Source: an uncultured Flavobacteriales bacterium (GTDB lineage: Bacteria > Bacteroidota > Bacteroidia > Flavobacteriales_G > Salibacteraceae). From it: 64,000 nt of DNA. The stretch is taken from NCBI GenBank assembly GCA_937899835.1, contig CALCCE010000266.1:1-64000 (forward strand), in the 5' to 3' direction. Of this stretch, positions 25,801 through 32,870 are shown piece by piece. The position numbers and the translations under genes were made by a program. The notes below the pieces were generated by a model that made no database searches, was not told where the DNA came from, and was given only the letters and a program-made list of their open reading frames with translations. Numbering within the stretch: position 1 is the stretch's first letter; the number at the start of each line of letters is the position of its first letter.

Positions 25801-27058
25801 TCCAGTTTAATATGGGTGCGCCTACACCTTGTAGTTGAGCCGATTGCGTATTGCTTCCACAAATGGCGGTATCTTCTCCGGCGTATACACTATTAAATAC
25901 GGTGATATCAAAAGAAGTAGACAACAGTCCTGGTACCGGACAATCGCCATCACTTACCTGAATGCTAAATGAGTTGAAACTTGGGGTTCCAGGCTGTGCC
26001 AGCCAGGAGATTTGAGCAGTTTTTTGATTGGTCTGCGCGCCTACTACATTAAAGGTAGCTCCGGGAAGCAGTTGCGTAATGTTGGAGGTAATGTCCAGTG
26101 TATCCGTAAGGTCGATGTCCGAAAAATCAACTTCAAAATAAATTAAATCACCATAGCAAGCTTCCACCGAATTGGGATCGGGTGAAGACACATTGGTGGA
26201 TAAGTTGGAGATGCCGGAAAAGGTGGGCTGGTTGTTGGTACAGGTTTGTACAATTACCTGAATATCCCTACGAACGGAGCCTTTGAGTTGCCCGGTTATG
26301 GGGTCGTACTCCTCCACTTCCACCACAATGATCCAATTGCCCTGAATGGTGGGCGTAAAAGTAAGTTGTCCGGTTTGGGTATCGAGCACAATTCCTGTCA
26401 AAGGCGAGGAGGAAGTATAGGGAGAAGTATACGGGAGGGTATCCAGTGGTCCTGCATTGGTGAGCCCAGGTACCAGTTTATACACTACGCTGTCTCCGTC
26501 GGGCTCAAAAACACTAAAGTTGTAGTTAACGGTTTGAAAAATGCAGACATAGGGTATGGGCTGTGCATTGAATTCCGGAGAGTTGTTGCAAGGAAAAGAA
26601 GCGGTATACATGGTGGAACGGTTGTACATCCACGGCTGTCCGGTGGCATTTTGAGAGGTGTTGCGGCAGCAATCCCGCCACGATACTGTCCAAGTATTGC
26701 AGGGAGGAGTCAACACCACTGTGGTGCGGTAGATGTATTGTTCCATCCCTGGAAAAGTGCCTCCGTTACAAGTACTGTTCACGATTTCATCTTCACATAA
26801 CTGTGAAACTTCATCCACTGCAGTAAGTGGAACGTTAACCGTGAGTACGCCACCACAAGAGCTAACAAAGTCGATGTCAGTGGCCAGAGGCGCTGGGTTG
26901 CCAGAGCAATCCCGAAAGAGGTTCAGGGTGATTTCGAAAGAATCGGTGCCAATGCATTTGTATTGCAAGTCGGTGCCCGCAAAGTGAGTGGCCAAACCGC
27001 TCTTGGCGGCACCCAAACACAGGGCAATAGTCAGCAGGGCCAGGAAAAATCGTTTCAT
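22808..27058 (-). CDS. Giant Ig/PKD surface protein with T9SS type-B C-terminal domain (third of trio)
   Basis: 1416 residues. The signal peptide is followed by the trio's shared Cys-rich domain: THFAGTDLQYKCIGTDSF, LNLFRDCSGNPA, NSTCNGG and RDCCRN. An Ig-like module at about 590-790 carries the same nested insertion as the 14085-19394 gene (ARHQYLYTAADLNAAG, FEIKIGCAGLS, GWNQFNFSQVYDYDG). Four or five G-x-W-S/T-G repeats at about 850-1120 match those of the middle gene. It thus combines features of both neighbours. One PKD domain near 1246-1309 contains GFTYDWDFKNG. The C-terminal sorting domain runs from FIPNVFTPNGDLENDAFGI to HVTLLRNP. T9SS-dependent surface display is expected; ligand unknown. 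Confidence 0.9.
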   Translation of the reverse strand: MKRFFLALLTIALCLGAAKSGLATHFAGTDLQYKCIGTDSFEITLNLFRDCSGNPAPLATDIDFVSSCGGVLTVNVPLTAVDEVSQLCEDEIVNSTCNGGTFPGMEQYIYRTTVVLTPPCNTWTVSWRDCCRNTSQNATGQPWMYNRSTMYTASFPCNNSPEFNAQPIPYVCIFQTVNYNFSVFEPDGDSVVYKLVPGLTNAGPLDTLPYTSPYTSSSPLTGIVLDTQTGQLTFTPTIQGNWIIVVEVEEYDPITGQLKGSVRRDIQVIVQTCTNNQPTFSGISNLSTNVSSPDPNSVEACYGDLIYFEVDFSDIDLTDTLDITSNITQLLPGATFNVVGAQTNQKTAQISWLAQPGTPSFNSFSIQVSDGDCPVPGLLSTSFDITVFNSVYAGEDTAICGSNTQSAQLQGVGAPILNWSVISGPPMVVGTGPGANFSCNPCDNPVATPIATTTYLLSGPGYTGPCDSLDTVTVFVAPNYDLVMPSDTIICHKDTIPLLTGTTPPTSNISWSWDQAGSLDDSTLQNPLASPNTTTVFTLTATSAAGCIKSDDVTIQVPTPVPPIVQAITSDSILCLGTPGQLSAQLGTLVPEFCGVNPNGCLGTVSQVIVGNGTVTNTLTTYPSILGNFFEGARHQYLYTAADLNAAGFTGGGINGLAFFVVGTPNQTQFQQFEIKIGCAGLSNLNSFQTGLSTVFPAQTITANAGWNQFNFSQVYDYDGSSDLIVEFCFSNGNFTNNGNARIRYTNTTYNSTLHLFGDDPAICSNNATPISTNSRVNLRFSVCSGADPLAYNYQWTPATLLNDPSAQNPTMNPVTVGNYAYQVIIQDTFGACIDTTDTLPIQVVDTFDASITSSSPYCFSGGIDTLVAATGGGTWTGNGITNSSSGFFDPAIAGIGSHVVQYTITGNCASQGTAVIVVAPSPNTSINNPGPLCVLDNSVQLSAVVPGGTWGGHPNLSASGIFDPSAAGVGTHTITYSVDSVCNATGTHQITVISGLVSTIGNNPDRCVNALPGNLNIALGADPGGTWSGPGITNTALGSFDPSIAGVGSHTITYTHAGSCGSSNSITLNVFALPSVEVTGILPEYCDNYTALVTPSGGTSGGVWSGFGGINPNSGAFVPSSITGTGPHTIVYTVTDVNQCSAADNFTFQVFPAPPVPSPVSTSQPYCETELIDDLQATQTGANTIQWYSDPGLTNLLAEGLSYDAGTASSTFTLYLTQTAPAAQGGCVSDVLPLNVQVIPNPTPSFTATPESGVGPLSVNFTNTTQPVNGFTYDWDFKNGNLSSAVNPNEIFVDFGTYPVTLVATDAFGCQGSFSKNIVVEVNIETFIPNVFTPNGDLENDAFGITVLEGETAIQSLEGEIFNRWGRKIAQLSNAKDVWDGGNSEDGVYFYVVNIIAVDGSEYRLNGHVTLLRNP

Positions 27059-27119
27059 AGCAGGTTGATTTTGGTAGTCAGTAAATCAGGAGGATTGAGG
27101 GGATGTCAATCACTGAAAA

Positions 27120-27147
27120 GACGGTAGGCCTCGTGAAATCAGTTGCC
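27120..27147 (-). promoter_or_regulatory. Candidate ECF-sigma-type promoter (GGCAACT-N17-CGTC)
   Basis: Minus strand GGCAACT and CGTC (27123-27120), 62 nt before the ATG at 27058. The spacing differs from the two related elements of the trio, which weakens the call. Confidence 0.25.
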
Positions 27148-27172
27148 CTCTAGGAAATATTTAACTTTTCAG

Positions 27173-27202
27173 TTGCCGTGCCGTGCACCTGTCCTACTTT
27201 TG
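27173..27202 (+). promoter_or_regulatory. Consensus Bacteroidota promoter, leaderless start
   Basis: TTG at 27173-27175, a 19-nt spacer and TACTTTTG at 27195-27202: a full match to the TTG / TAnnTTTG consensus. Only five bases separate the -7 box from the ATG at 27208, so the transcript should begin at or within a base or two of the start codon. This fixes the start at 27208 and not 27178. Confidence 0.75.
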
Positions 27203-27207
27203 AGTAT

Positions 27208-28308
27208 ATGGCAGCAAATCACCGTTGGTTGATTATTGGACAAGGCCTTGCAGGCTCTTGTTTGGCCTATTCACTCTTGGAGCGCCAGCAGGAAGTCACT
27301 CTGATCGACCGGGGTCATGCCACTGCTTCCACTTGGGTGGCGGCCGGTGTTTTTCATCCCATTCAGTTTCGAAAACTGTCAAAATCCTGGAATGTCGACC
27401 GGTTGATCCCCGAAGTACACCGTTTTTTTGGCGCCATGCAATCGTGGATTGGCCAGGACGTGTTGGAATCCCGAGAGGTGTTGCGGTTGTTTACTTCCAC
27501 CGAAGAATTCAACAACTGGTTTGCACGCAGTCAGGAATTGGGTTTTGAAGCCGTATTGGATCCTGAAACCATTACTCCCGGTCAACGGCCCGGGCTGAAA
27601 CTGCCACACCATGGCGGAAGAGTACTTGGAGGCGGTTGGATCAACCTTCCCGCATGGTTAACTGGTGTTCGGGAACGCTTGCAACGGGAAGGCCGCTTGA
27701 TTGAAAGGAAGTTGGAGTATGACCAGCTATCCTTGACCGAGGCTGGACTTTTTCAGGGTGCAGAACTCCTTAGCGAAGGCTACCAGGGAGTGATTTTTTG
27801 CGATGGCTGGCAATTGCCCCGCAACCCGTTTTTTGGTTGGCTTCCTTTTCAGGAAGTAAAAGGCGAGGTGCTGACCGTTCATTGCCCCGGCTTGGATTTG
27901 AAGGAAATCGCCAACCGCAAGTTGATCGTGGTACCGCTCGGAAACGACAAGTATCGGATTGGGTCTACCAACCAATGGAAAAACATCGACCTGGAAGTGA
28001 CCGAAGCTGCACAAGAGGAATTGTTGGAAAGGCTGACCGTAATGCTCGATCGTCCATTTGAAGTAATCGATCAACAAGCCGGGGTGCGACCTACCGTTCC
28101 TGATCGCAGGCCACTTCTGGGGCGTCATCCACACATGCCTTACCTCGCGCTTTTCAATGGATTGGGGAGCAGAGGTGTCATGTATGCGCCCTATTATGCC
28201 GGGCAAATGGCGGACTATTTGATTGAAGGAAAGGAAGTAGATTCCGAGGTAAACCTTATACGTTTCAAAAAACATCTGGCTAAATCCACCTTGCAAAGCG
28301 ATAGTTGA
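27208..28308 (+). CDS. FAD-dependent oxidoreductase (DAO family)
   Basis: 366 residues from the ATG at 27208; the open frame begins at 27178, but that part contains the promoter. The N-terminal Rossmann motif WLIIGQGLAGSCLAYSLLE binds the ADP part of FAD, followed by a Glu/Asp-ended strand (VTLIDRG). A TASTWVAAGVFHP block and a C-terminal GVRPTVPDRRPLLGRHP and NGLGSRGVMYAPYYA complete the D-amino-acid-oxidase fold. The family includes glycine oxidase (ThiO), sarcosine oxidase and the MnmC C-terminal domain. The substrate cannot be assigned here, and no thiamine or tRNA-modification gene lies next to it. No signal peptide is seen, so it is cytosolic. Confidence 0.88.
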   Translation: MAANHRWLIIGQGLAGSCLAYSLLERQQEVTLIDRGHATASTWVAAGVFHPIQFRKLSKSWNVDRLIPEVHRFFGAMQSWIGQDVLESREVLRLFTSTEEFNNWFARSQELGFEAVLDPETITPGQRPGLKLPHHGGRVLGGGWINLPAWLTGVRERLQREGRLIERKLEYDQLSLTEAGLFQGAELLSEGYQGVIFCDGWQLPRNPFFGWLPFQEVKGEVLTVHCPGLDLKEIANRKLIVVPLGNDKYRIGSTNQWKNIDLEVTEAAQEELLERLTVMLDRPFEVIDQQAGVRPTVPDRRPLLGRHPHMPYLALFNGLGSRGVMYAPYYAGQMADYLIEGKEVDSEVNLIRFKKHLAKSTLQSDS

Positions 28309-28321
28309 TCCAGTAACTTAG
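28291..28321 (+). promoter_or_regulatory. Near-consensus promoter TTG-N20-TAACTTAG
   Basis: TTG at 28291-28293 and TAACTTAG at 28314-28321, one mismatch to TAnnTTTG, 26 nt before the ATG of the lipoprotein gene. The -33 element lies inside the end of the oxidoreductase gene. Confidence 0.5.
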
Positions 28322-28347
28322 CCCCTCCAAAACGCAACATTCGGCCC

Positions 28348-28920
28348 ATGAAGACGCCCACATTTTTATTTGTATCTGTGCTAACTCTTTGCACACTCAC
28401 CTTTACTGCCTGTCAGTCGGGAGGGAGTGGCGGTGACTCCAGCGATGCTGAAGAAAAGCAAACAGAAGAAACCGCTTCCGAAAATGCCAACCAAGGAGAA
28501 TTGGAAGGCTTGGTTCCATTGGACTTAAAACCTTATGATTTGCCCTTCACCTTGCTTATCCCCGATTCTACTACAGGTGTGCCCAAGGTGGTGAATCAAA
28601 GTTGGGGTAGTACTGAAATTCAGGTGGGTAAAAAGTACCAGTTGGAAATTGCGCTTGGAGGCGATCTCAATCTGCTGAAGTCAGATCTAAAAAACGATGA
28701 TATGTATACCCATGAAGTATTGGAAGAAACGCCAACCTCCATCGTATACCGTTCCGTCATTGCTGGTTCTGGTCTCAAGCCTGAGCACCACTTTTATTCC
28801 GTTGTTACCATTAATGGAGAACAATACGAGGTAAAGGACATGAAATCAGGAGGGCCTTATGGTGAACGCTCTGCCCGTAGAATGATGGAAGCTGCCAACC
28901 AAATGGGAGCCGGTAGCTGA
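28348..28920 (+). CDS. Hypothetical lipoprotein
   Basis: 190 residues from an ATG at 28348. The signal peptide ends in a lipobox (LTFTACQSGG), then a Gly/Ser/Glu-rich linker to about residue 50 leads into a folded domain of about 130 residues. Visible blocks are LVPLDLKPYDLPFTLLIPD, WGSTEIQVGKKYQLEIA and VTINGEQYEVKDMKSG. I recognise no family. It is likely attached to the outer or inner membrane and periplasmic. Its stop codon abuts the stop of the convergent gene at 28921 with no base between, and no terminator separates them. Confidence 0.7.
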   Translation: MKTPTFLFVSVLTLCTLTFTACQSGGSGGDSSDAEEKQTEETASENANQGELEGLVPLDLKPYDLPFTLLIPDSTTGVPKVVNQSWGSTEIQVGKKYQLEIALGGDLNLLKSDLKNDDMYTHEVLEETPTSIVYRSVIAGSGLKPEHHFYSVVTINGEQYEVKDMKSGGPYGERSARRMMEAANQMGAGS

Positions 28921-30723
28921 TCAGCCTTTGCGCTCGATTTTTCTTACTGACCGAAAATACACCTCTGAATAGTCGCGTACGTCCAGTGCGTTGGTGAAGA
29001 AGTTGCGCACATCGGCGTGAATAAGCTTGTAGTTCTCCTTGTACCAAAGAACCAATACTGGAGCATCGTCGATGAGAATTTGCTCCGCTTGCATCAAGTA
29101 ACCCAGGCTTTCAGAGCGGGTCTGGGCCCGCATGGCCTTTTCGAAAAGCGCATCGAATTCCGCGTTCACATACCGGGTGGAGTTTGGAAAAGAAGGTTCT
29201 TCTGTAGACGCTGGAACATGCTTACCATAAAACAGGGAAAGGAAAGACTCTGGGCTGGGGTAGTCGGCCAGCCAAGTAGTGCGAAAGATATCTCCCCGTG
29301 CAAGGCGCATATCACTGAGCTTTTGCTCAAAAGGTATAACCTCAATATCAATATGAATGCCGAGCACATCCCTTAGCTGATTTTGAATTTCAATGGCCAC
29401 ATTGGTGTTCTTATACCCATTGTCGTTGATTTTTAGCTCCAGGATCGGAAATCCTTCACCGTTGGGATAACCTGCTTCGGTTAGTAACTGACGGGCCTTC
29501 TCAGGGTCGTGCTGGTATCCGAATAAATGAATGGTTTCGTAGTCAGGATAAATGGGGGGTGTAATTCCGTAGTGGCCGGGTCCTTTAGCATCGCCTTTGA
29601 GAATGTCGTTGATGAGGCGTACACGATTTACCGCATAGTTAAGTGCCATACGCACTTTAGGATTTTTCAGCGTTTCTGACGTGAGGTTGAACTGGTAATA
29701 ATGCGTACCCATTTCCGGTTCCCGGCTAACGATGAACTTGGGCTTGCCGGATTGAAAACTTTGCAACTCTTCCTCTACTAGCCGGGTCACAGACTCTGAA
29801 GGCAATTGGTTGATGATGTGGTAATTGCTTTCAACGATTTCGCTCAAAGTCGAATTTCGAGTGTCAGTTAGATGAATCACGATCGAGTCGAGAAAAGGCA
29901 ATTGATTGCCCAAAGTATCTCTGCCGTGATAATTGGTATTGCGGTGCAAAACCAGTCGATTACCCGAAAAATCTGGAATGCTCCCCAGCATGAAAGGGCC
30001 GGTTCCGATATAGGTATCAGTTCCATAAGCCTTCACGGCCTCTCGGGGAATTATGGCGAGAGGAGTGTGCGCCAACGTATAAATAAAAGAGAAATACGGC
30101 TGTTTTAGCCGCAATTGCAAAGTGCTGTCATTGAGTACTTCAACTCCCGATAAAGCCACTTTTGGAGCCTCAGTATCTTCATTTGCCGGAAAAGAATCAT
30201 GGTAATCGGTTGCTCCAACCAAATGTTCTTTGACCGTGGAGTTAAACAACAAATTCTGAGGTTGTGGAGTGCAAAGCAATTGAATAGAATAGGCTACATC
30301 CTCCGCCACCAGCTTTCTGCCTTTTCCCTTAGGGAAGCAGGAATCGTCGTGGAAATAGACATTGGGCTTCAAACGGAAGGTATAAACCGTTCCTGAGGAG
30401 TCGATTTCCCAGCTTTTCGCAACTCCGGGTCGGATGTTGAGGGTCACCGGATCGAGCCGAACCAAACCCTCATATACCTGATTGGCCAGGTGACTCGATC
30501 CAACATCGGTAATGGCAGCGGGAAATAAGGTTTGCGGGAACTGAACTTCACTCAATTGCAGGGTGCCCCCGTAAACTCTACCGCCTTTGCCTTCCTGACC
30601 AGATGTAAGAGTTGGCTGTTTAGGAGGCGTTGCTTCCCTACAGGCTACGAAAAAAATAACCATTAGGAGAATCCAACGTATAGTTCGGAAGCAGGCCAAT
30701 GGTTGTGGTGGTATAAAAATCAT
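28921..30723 (-). CDS. Family 5 extracellular solute-binding lipoprotein (peptide/oligopeptide binding, DppA/OppA-like)
   Basis: 600 residues from the ATG at 30723. The frame extends to 30858, but the lipoprotein signal (RWILLMVIFFVACRE) fits only the shorter start. Domain blocks typical of SBP_bac_5 are the LANQVYEGLVRLDP opening, WEIDSSGTVYTFRLKPNVYF, YTLAHTPLAIIPREAV, GTGPFMLG, NPKVRMALNYAVNR and a closing APVLVLWYKENYKLI. The protein should bind peptides or other small solutes in the periplasm and hand them to an ABC importer. No permease or ATPase gene lies nearby, so it may serve a distant transporter. A mini-ORF (M-V-R-stop) at 30731-30720 overlaps the start codon, and an AATATTTG box with TTG 21 nt upstream precedes it. 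Confidence 0.88.
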   Translation of the reverse strand: MIFIPPQPLACFRTIRWILLMVIFFVACREATPPKQPTLTSGQEGKGGRVYGGTLQLSEVQFPQTLFPAAITDVGSSHLANQVYEGLVRLDPVTLNIRPGVAKSWEIDSSGTVYTFRLKPNVYFHDDSCFPKGKGRKLVAEDVAYSIQLLCTPQPQNLLFNSTVKEHLVGATDYHDSFPANEDTEAPKVALSGVEVLNDSTLQLRLKQPYFSFIYTLAHTPLAIIPREAVKAYGTDTYIGTGPFMLGSIPDFSGNRLVLHRNTNYHGRDTLGNQLPFLDSIVIHLTDTRNSTLSEIVESNYHIINQLPSESVTRLVEEELQSFQSGKPKFIVSREPEMGTHYYQFNLTSETLKNPKVRMALNYAVNRVRLINDILKGDAKGPGHYGITPPIYPDYETIHLFGYQHDPEKARQLLTEAGYPNGEGFPILELKINDNGYKNTNVAIEIQNQLRDVLGIHIDIEVIPFEQKLSDMRLARGDIFRTTWLADYPSPESFLSLFYGKHVPASTEEPSFPNSTRYVNAEFDALFEKAMRAQTRSESLGYLMQAEQILIDDAPVLVLWYKENYKLIHADVRNFFTNALDVRDYSEVYFRSVRKIERKG

Positions 30724-30895
30724 CGAACCATAGCTTAATTGGTACACAAATATTAAAAAGATACAATTTGTCTCCCAAAGTAGCAACTTCCGACCCTTGT
30801 TGCGCATGATGGCGACTTTGGAACAAAGAATTACTCGAAAGTGAAGAAAAAAGCCCATTTTTGAGCATTCAAGGCCGATTTAAAATTTTCTGCAT

Positions 30896-30903
30896 TAATT
30901 TTG
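30896..30903 (+). promoter_or_regulatory. TAATTTTG -7 box before the gene at 30916
   Basis: Exact TAnnTTTG match 12 nt before the ATG at 30916; no TTG sits at the usual -33 distance. Confidence 0.4.
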
Positions 30904-30915
30904 ATATGTGGATTA

Positions 30916-31776
30916 ATGATTTTAATATTGTCAATTGCTAACTCAGGCAAAATTTTGATAGGATCTAACGCATCTCATGGCACTGTGAAAGGCCTGGCTC
31001 TCACCATAGCAATCCTTTTATTATTAGTGACTCCCGTCCTGTCGGGTACTATTATTCTCGAAGGTAATTACCAGGGAAAAAACGTCTACGTTCAAAATCC
31101 TTTTGCGGGATCAGGCGTAGGTTTTTGTGTTTATGAAGTCACCGTCAACGGAGATGTCACCACCGATGAAATCAATTCCAGTGCATTCGAAATCGATTTG
31201 AGCATTCGTCAACTCGACATCGGCCAAGCTGTAACGATTGCCATCAAGCACAAGGATGATTGTCCTCCCAGAGTTCTCAATCCGGAAGTTTTAAAGCCTA
31301 AAAGCACCTTTGAAACCATTGAAATTGAAGTAAGCTCAGACGGGGTATTGAAGTGGAAAACGAGAAATGAGAAAGGTTCTCTTCCCTACGTGATTGAGCA
31401 ACGCCGTTGGAACAAGTGGATTAAAGTTGGAGAAGTAGATGGAATTGGAACTCCTGAGATCAATAGTTATTCCTTTAAAGTTACTCCCCACTCTGGAGCC
31501 AACGAATTTCGGGTAAAGCAAATTGATTACACTGGTGAACCACGGTACTCCAACCCAAATGCAGAGTATTTGTCGGATGCTACGGAGGTGACCATGTCAC
31601 CGATCAAGGTAAAAGACTTCATCAACTTTTCTTCCGAAACCATGTACGAAGTATACGATGTGCATGGTAATATCGTGAAGAAAGGCTTTGGAATAAAGAT
31701 CGATGCTACGAATCTTGCCAAGGGTATCTATTACGTAAGCTACGATAACAAGACGACCAAAATCATTAAAAAATAA
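30916..31776 (+). CDS. Secreted protein with C-terminal T9SS type-A-like sorting domain
   Basis: 286 residues from the ATG at 30916; the longer frame needs a TTG at 30901 that lies within the promoter box. The signal or anchor segment (KGLALTIAILLLLVTPVLSG) is followed by TIILEGNYQGKNVYVQNPF and VGFCVYEVTVNGDVTTDEIN, a beta module seen in several Bacteroidota envelope proteins. A fibronectin-III-like domain follows at about 140-220 (VLKWKTRNEKGSLPYVIEQR and ANEFRVKQIDYTGEPRYS). The last 75 residues (YEVYDVHGNIVKKGFG ... LAKGIYYVSYDN ... KIIKK) resemble the type-A Por secretion C-terminal domain. Surface attachment by T9SS is expected. It ends at a terminator with a GCAA loop. Confidence 0.75.
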   Translation: MILILSIANSGKILIGSNASHGTVKGLALTIAILLLLVTPVLSGTIILEGNYQGKNVYVQNPFAGSGVGFCVYEVTVNGDVTTDEINSSAFEIDLSIRQLDIGQAVTIAIKHKDDCPPRVLNPEVLKPKSTFETIEIEVSSDGVLKWKTRNEKGSLPYVIEQRRWNKWIKVGEVDGIGTPEINSYSFKVTPHSGANEFRVKQIDYTGEPRYSNPNAEYLSDATEVTMSPIKVKDFINFSSETMYEVYDVHGNIVKKGFGIKIDATNLAKGIYYVSYDNKTTKIIKK

Positions 31777-31796
31777 GGGTTCATACGCCCACTAAG

Positions 31797-31823
31797 AAAT
31801 ACTCCGCAAGGGGTATTTTTTTT
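31797..31823 (+). terminator. Terminator with GCAA tetraloop
   Basis: ATACTCC-GCAA-GGGGTAT (seven pairs, one G-T) followed by eight T residues, 20 nt after the stop of the gene ending at 31776. Confidence 0.85.
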
Positions 31824-31842
31824 GCCCAAAAATTCAGGCCGC

Positions 31843-32244
31843 ATGGAAAAGATCGAACACCTTGGCATTGCTGTCAAGAGCCTTGCAACGTCAAATTCAC
31901 TTTTCGAAAAACTACTCGGAGTAGCCCCCTACAAAGAAGAGGAAGTGGCTTCAGAAGGAGTGAAAACCTCTTTTTTTCGAACAGGAGAAAGCAAAATCGA
32001 GTTGCTAGAAGCTTCAAACCCAGATAGCCCCATTGCCCGATTCATTGACAAAAAGGGAGAGGGCATACACCATATTGCCTTTGCGGTAAACGATATAAAG
32101 TCAGAAATGGCCCGCTTAAAAGCAGAAGGTTTTGTGTTGTTGAACGAAGAACCCAAGATGGGCGCTGACAACAAATGGGTGTGCTTTCTACATCCAAAAT
32201 CCTCCAATGGAGTATTGGTGGAGCTGTGCCAGGATCGAGGTTGA
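31843..32244 (+). CDS. mce: Methylmalonyl-CoA epimerase
   Basis: 133 residues from the ATG at 31843; the open frame starts at a TTG at 31822 within the preceding terminator. It is a single VOC-fold (glyoxalase-like) protein: MEKIEHLGIAVKSLATSNSL, a VKTSFFRTGESKIELLEAS strand block, GEGIHHIAFAVNDI and a final HPKSSNGVLVELCQ. The metal ligands of the family (His in IEHLGIAV, His in IHHIAF, Glu in LVELCQ) are present. It converts (2S)- to (2R)-methylmalonyl-CoA in the propionyl-CoA/succinyl-CoA route, in the cytosol. No mutase gene is in the window. Confidence 0.93.
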   Translation: MEKIEHLGIAVKSLATSNSLFEKLLGVAPYKEEEVASEGVKTSFFRTGESKIELLEASNPDSPIARFIDKKGEGIHHIAFAVNDIKSEMARLKAEGFVLLNEEPKMGADNKWVCFLHPKSSNGVLVELCQDRG

Positions 32245-32261
32245 GTAAGCTCTAACCCGGA

Positions 32262-32870
32262 TCATTCAACTGATTGGTTCTCCCAATCAAGGAGTAGGCG
32301 AGTGGCGGTGGCCAAATCAGGACCAAAAGCTAGAATACCGTCTTCGTGTCCAGCCATCACCAAAAGACCTTGGTCTTGCCACGCTTGGTCATTGTATACC
32401 CGCCGAATTTCATTCGCCATTTCAGGTGTTCCGTAGGGCACTCTGCCACCTGTTTGCGGGAGTTGGGATAAGCCCATTTTCCACATCGTTTGCTCATGTA
32501 TGTGCAAAACAGCTTTGATCGTAGGATGAAGGTCATAGAGTGTCATATGCGTCATGGTTTCACTTGAAGCGGGCAGTGGGCCAAGGCATTTGACATGGTT
32601 CTGCTCTGGCCTGGCGGCTAATACCTCGCAAAGGTGTGCTGCGGTGAGCCATGTATGATGGCCGGTTTGCGTGCCGGAGATAAAAATACGCTGCTCGGAA
32701 GTTCGCAGGCTCACATTTCCAAAACCTACCTTGTGCAGGGAGTCATAACCAATCCATCCGCGTTTAAACAAAAGGTTCCGGGTATTCAACAAGGCGTCAA
32801 GATCAGGGTGTTGAGGCGCAGGCCCCTCAATCCATTCACATTGAAATTTGGTGTAGCCCTCGTCAATCAT
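32262..32870 (-). CDS. mtnB: Class II aldolase/adducin family protein, methylthioribulose-1-phosphate dehydratase-like
   Basis: 202 residues from the ATG at 32870. The frame opens at 32930, but the family N-terminus fits the shorter start. The class II aldolase fold is seen in KVGFGNVSLRTSEQRIFISG (phosphate and substrate loop), PASSETMTHMTLYDLHPTIK and AVLHIHEQTMW (zinc ligands His-x-His), and a distal GHEDGILAFGPDL. MtnB dehydrates 5-methylthioribulose 1-phosphate in methionine salvage. The assignment comes largely from context: the start overlaps the stop of mtnA by 8 nt (ATGATTGA). A generic aldolase cannot be excluded on sequence alone. Confidence 0.75.
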   Translation of the reverse strand: MIDEGYTKFQCEWIEGPAPQHPDLDALLNTRNLLFKRGWIGYDSLHKVGFGNVSLRTSEQRIFISGTQTGHHTWLTAAHLCEVLAARPEQNHVKCLGPLPASSETMTHMTLYDLHPTIKAVLHIHEQTMWKMGLSQLPQTGGRVPYGTPEMANEIRRVYNDQAWQDQGLLVMAGHEDGILAFGPDLATATRLLLDWENQSVE

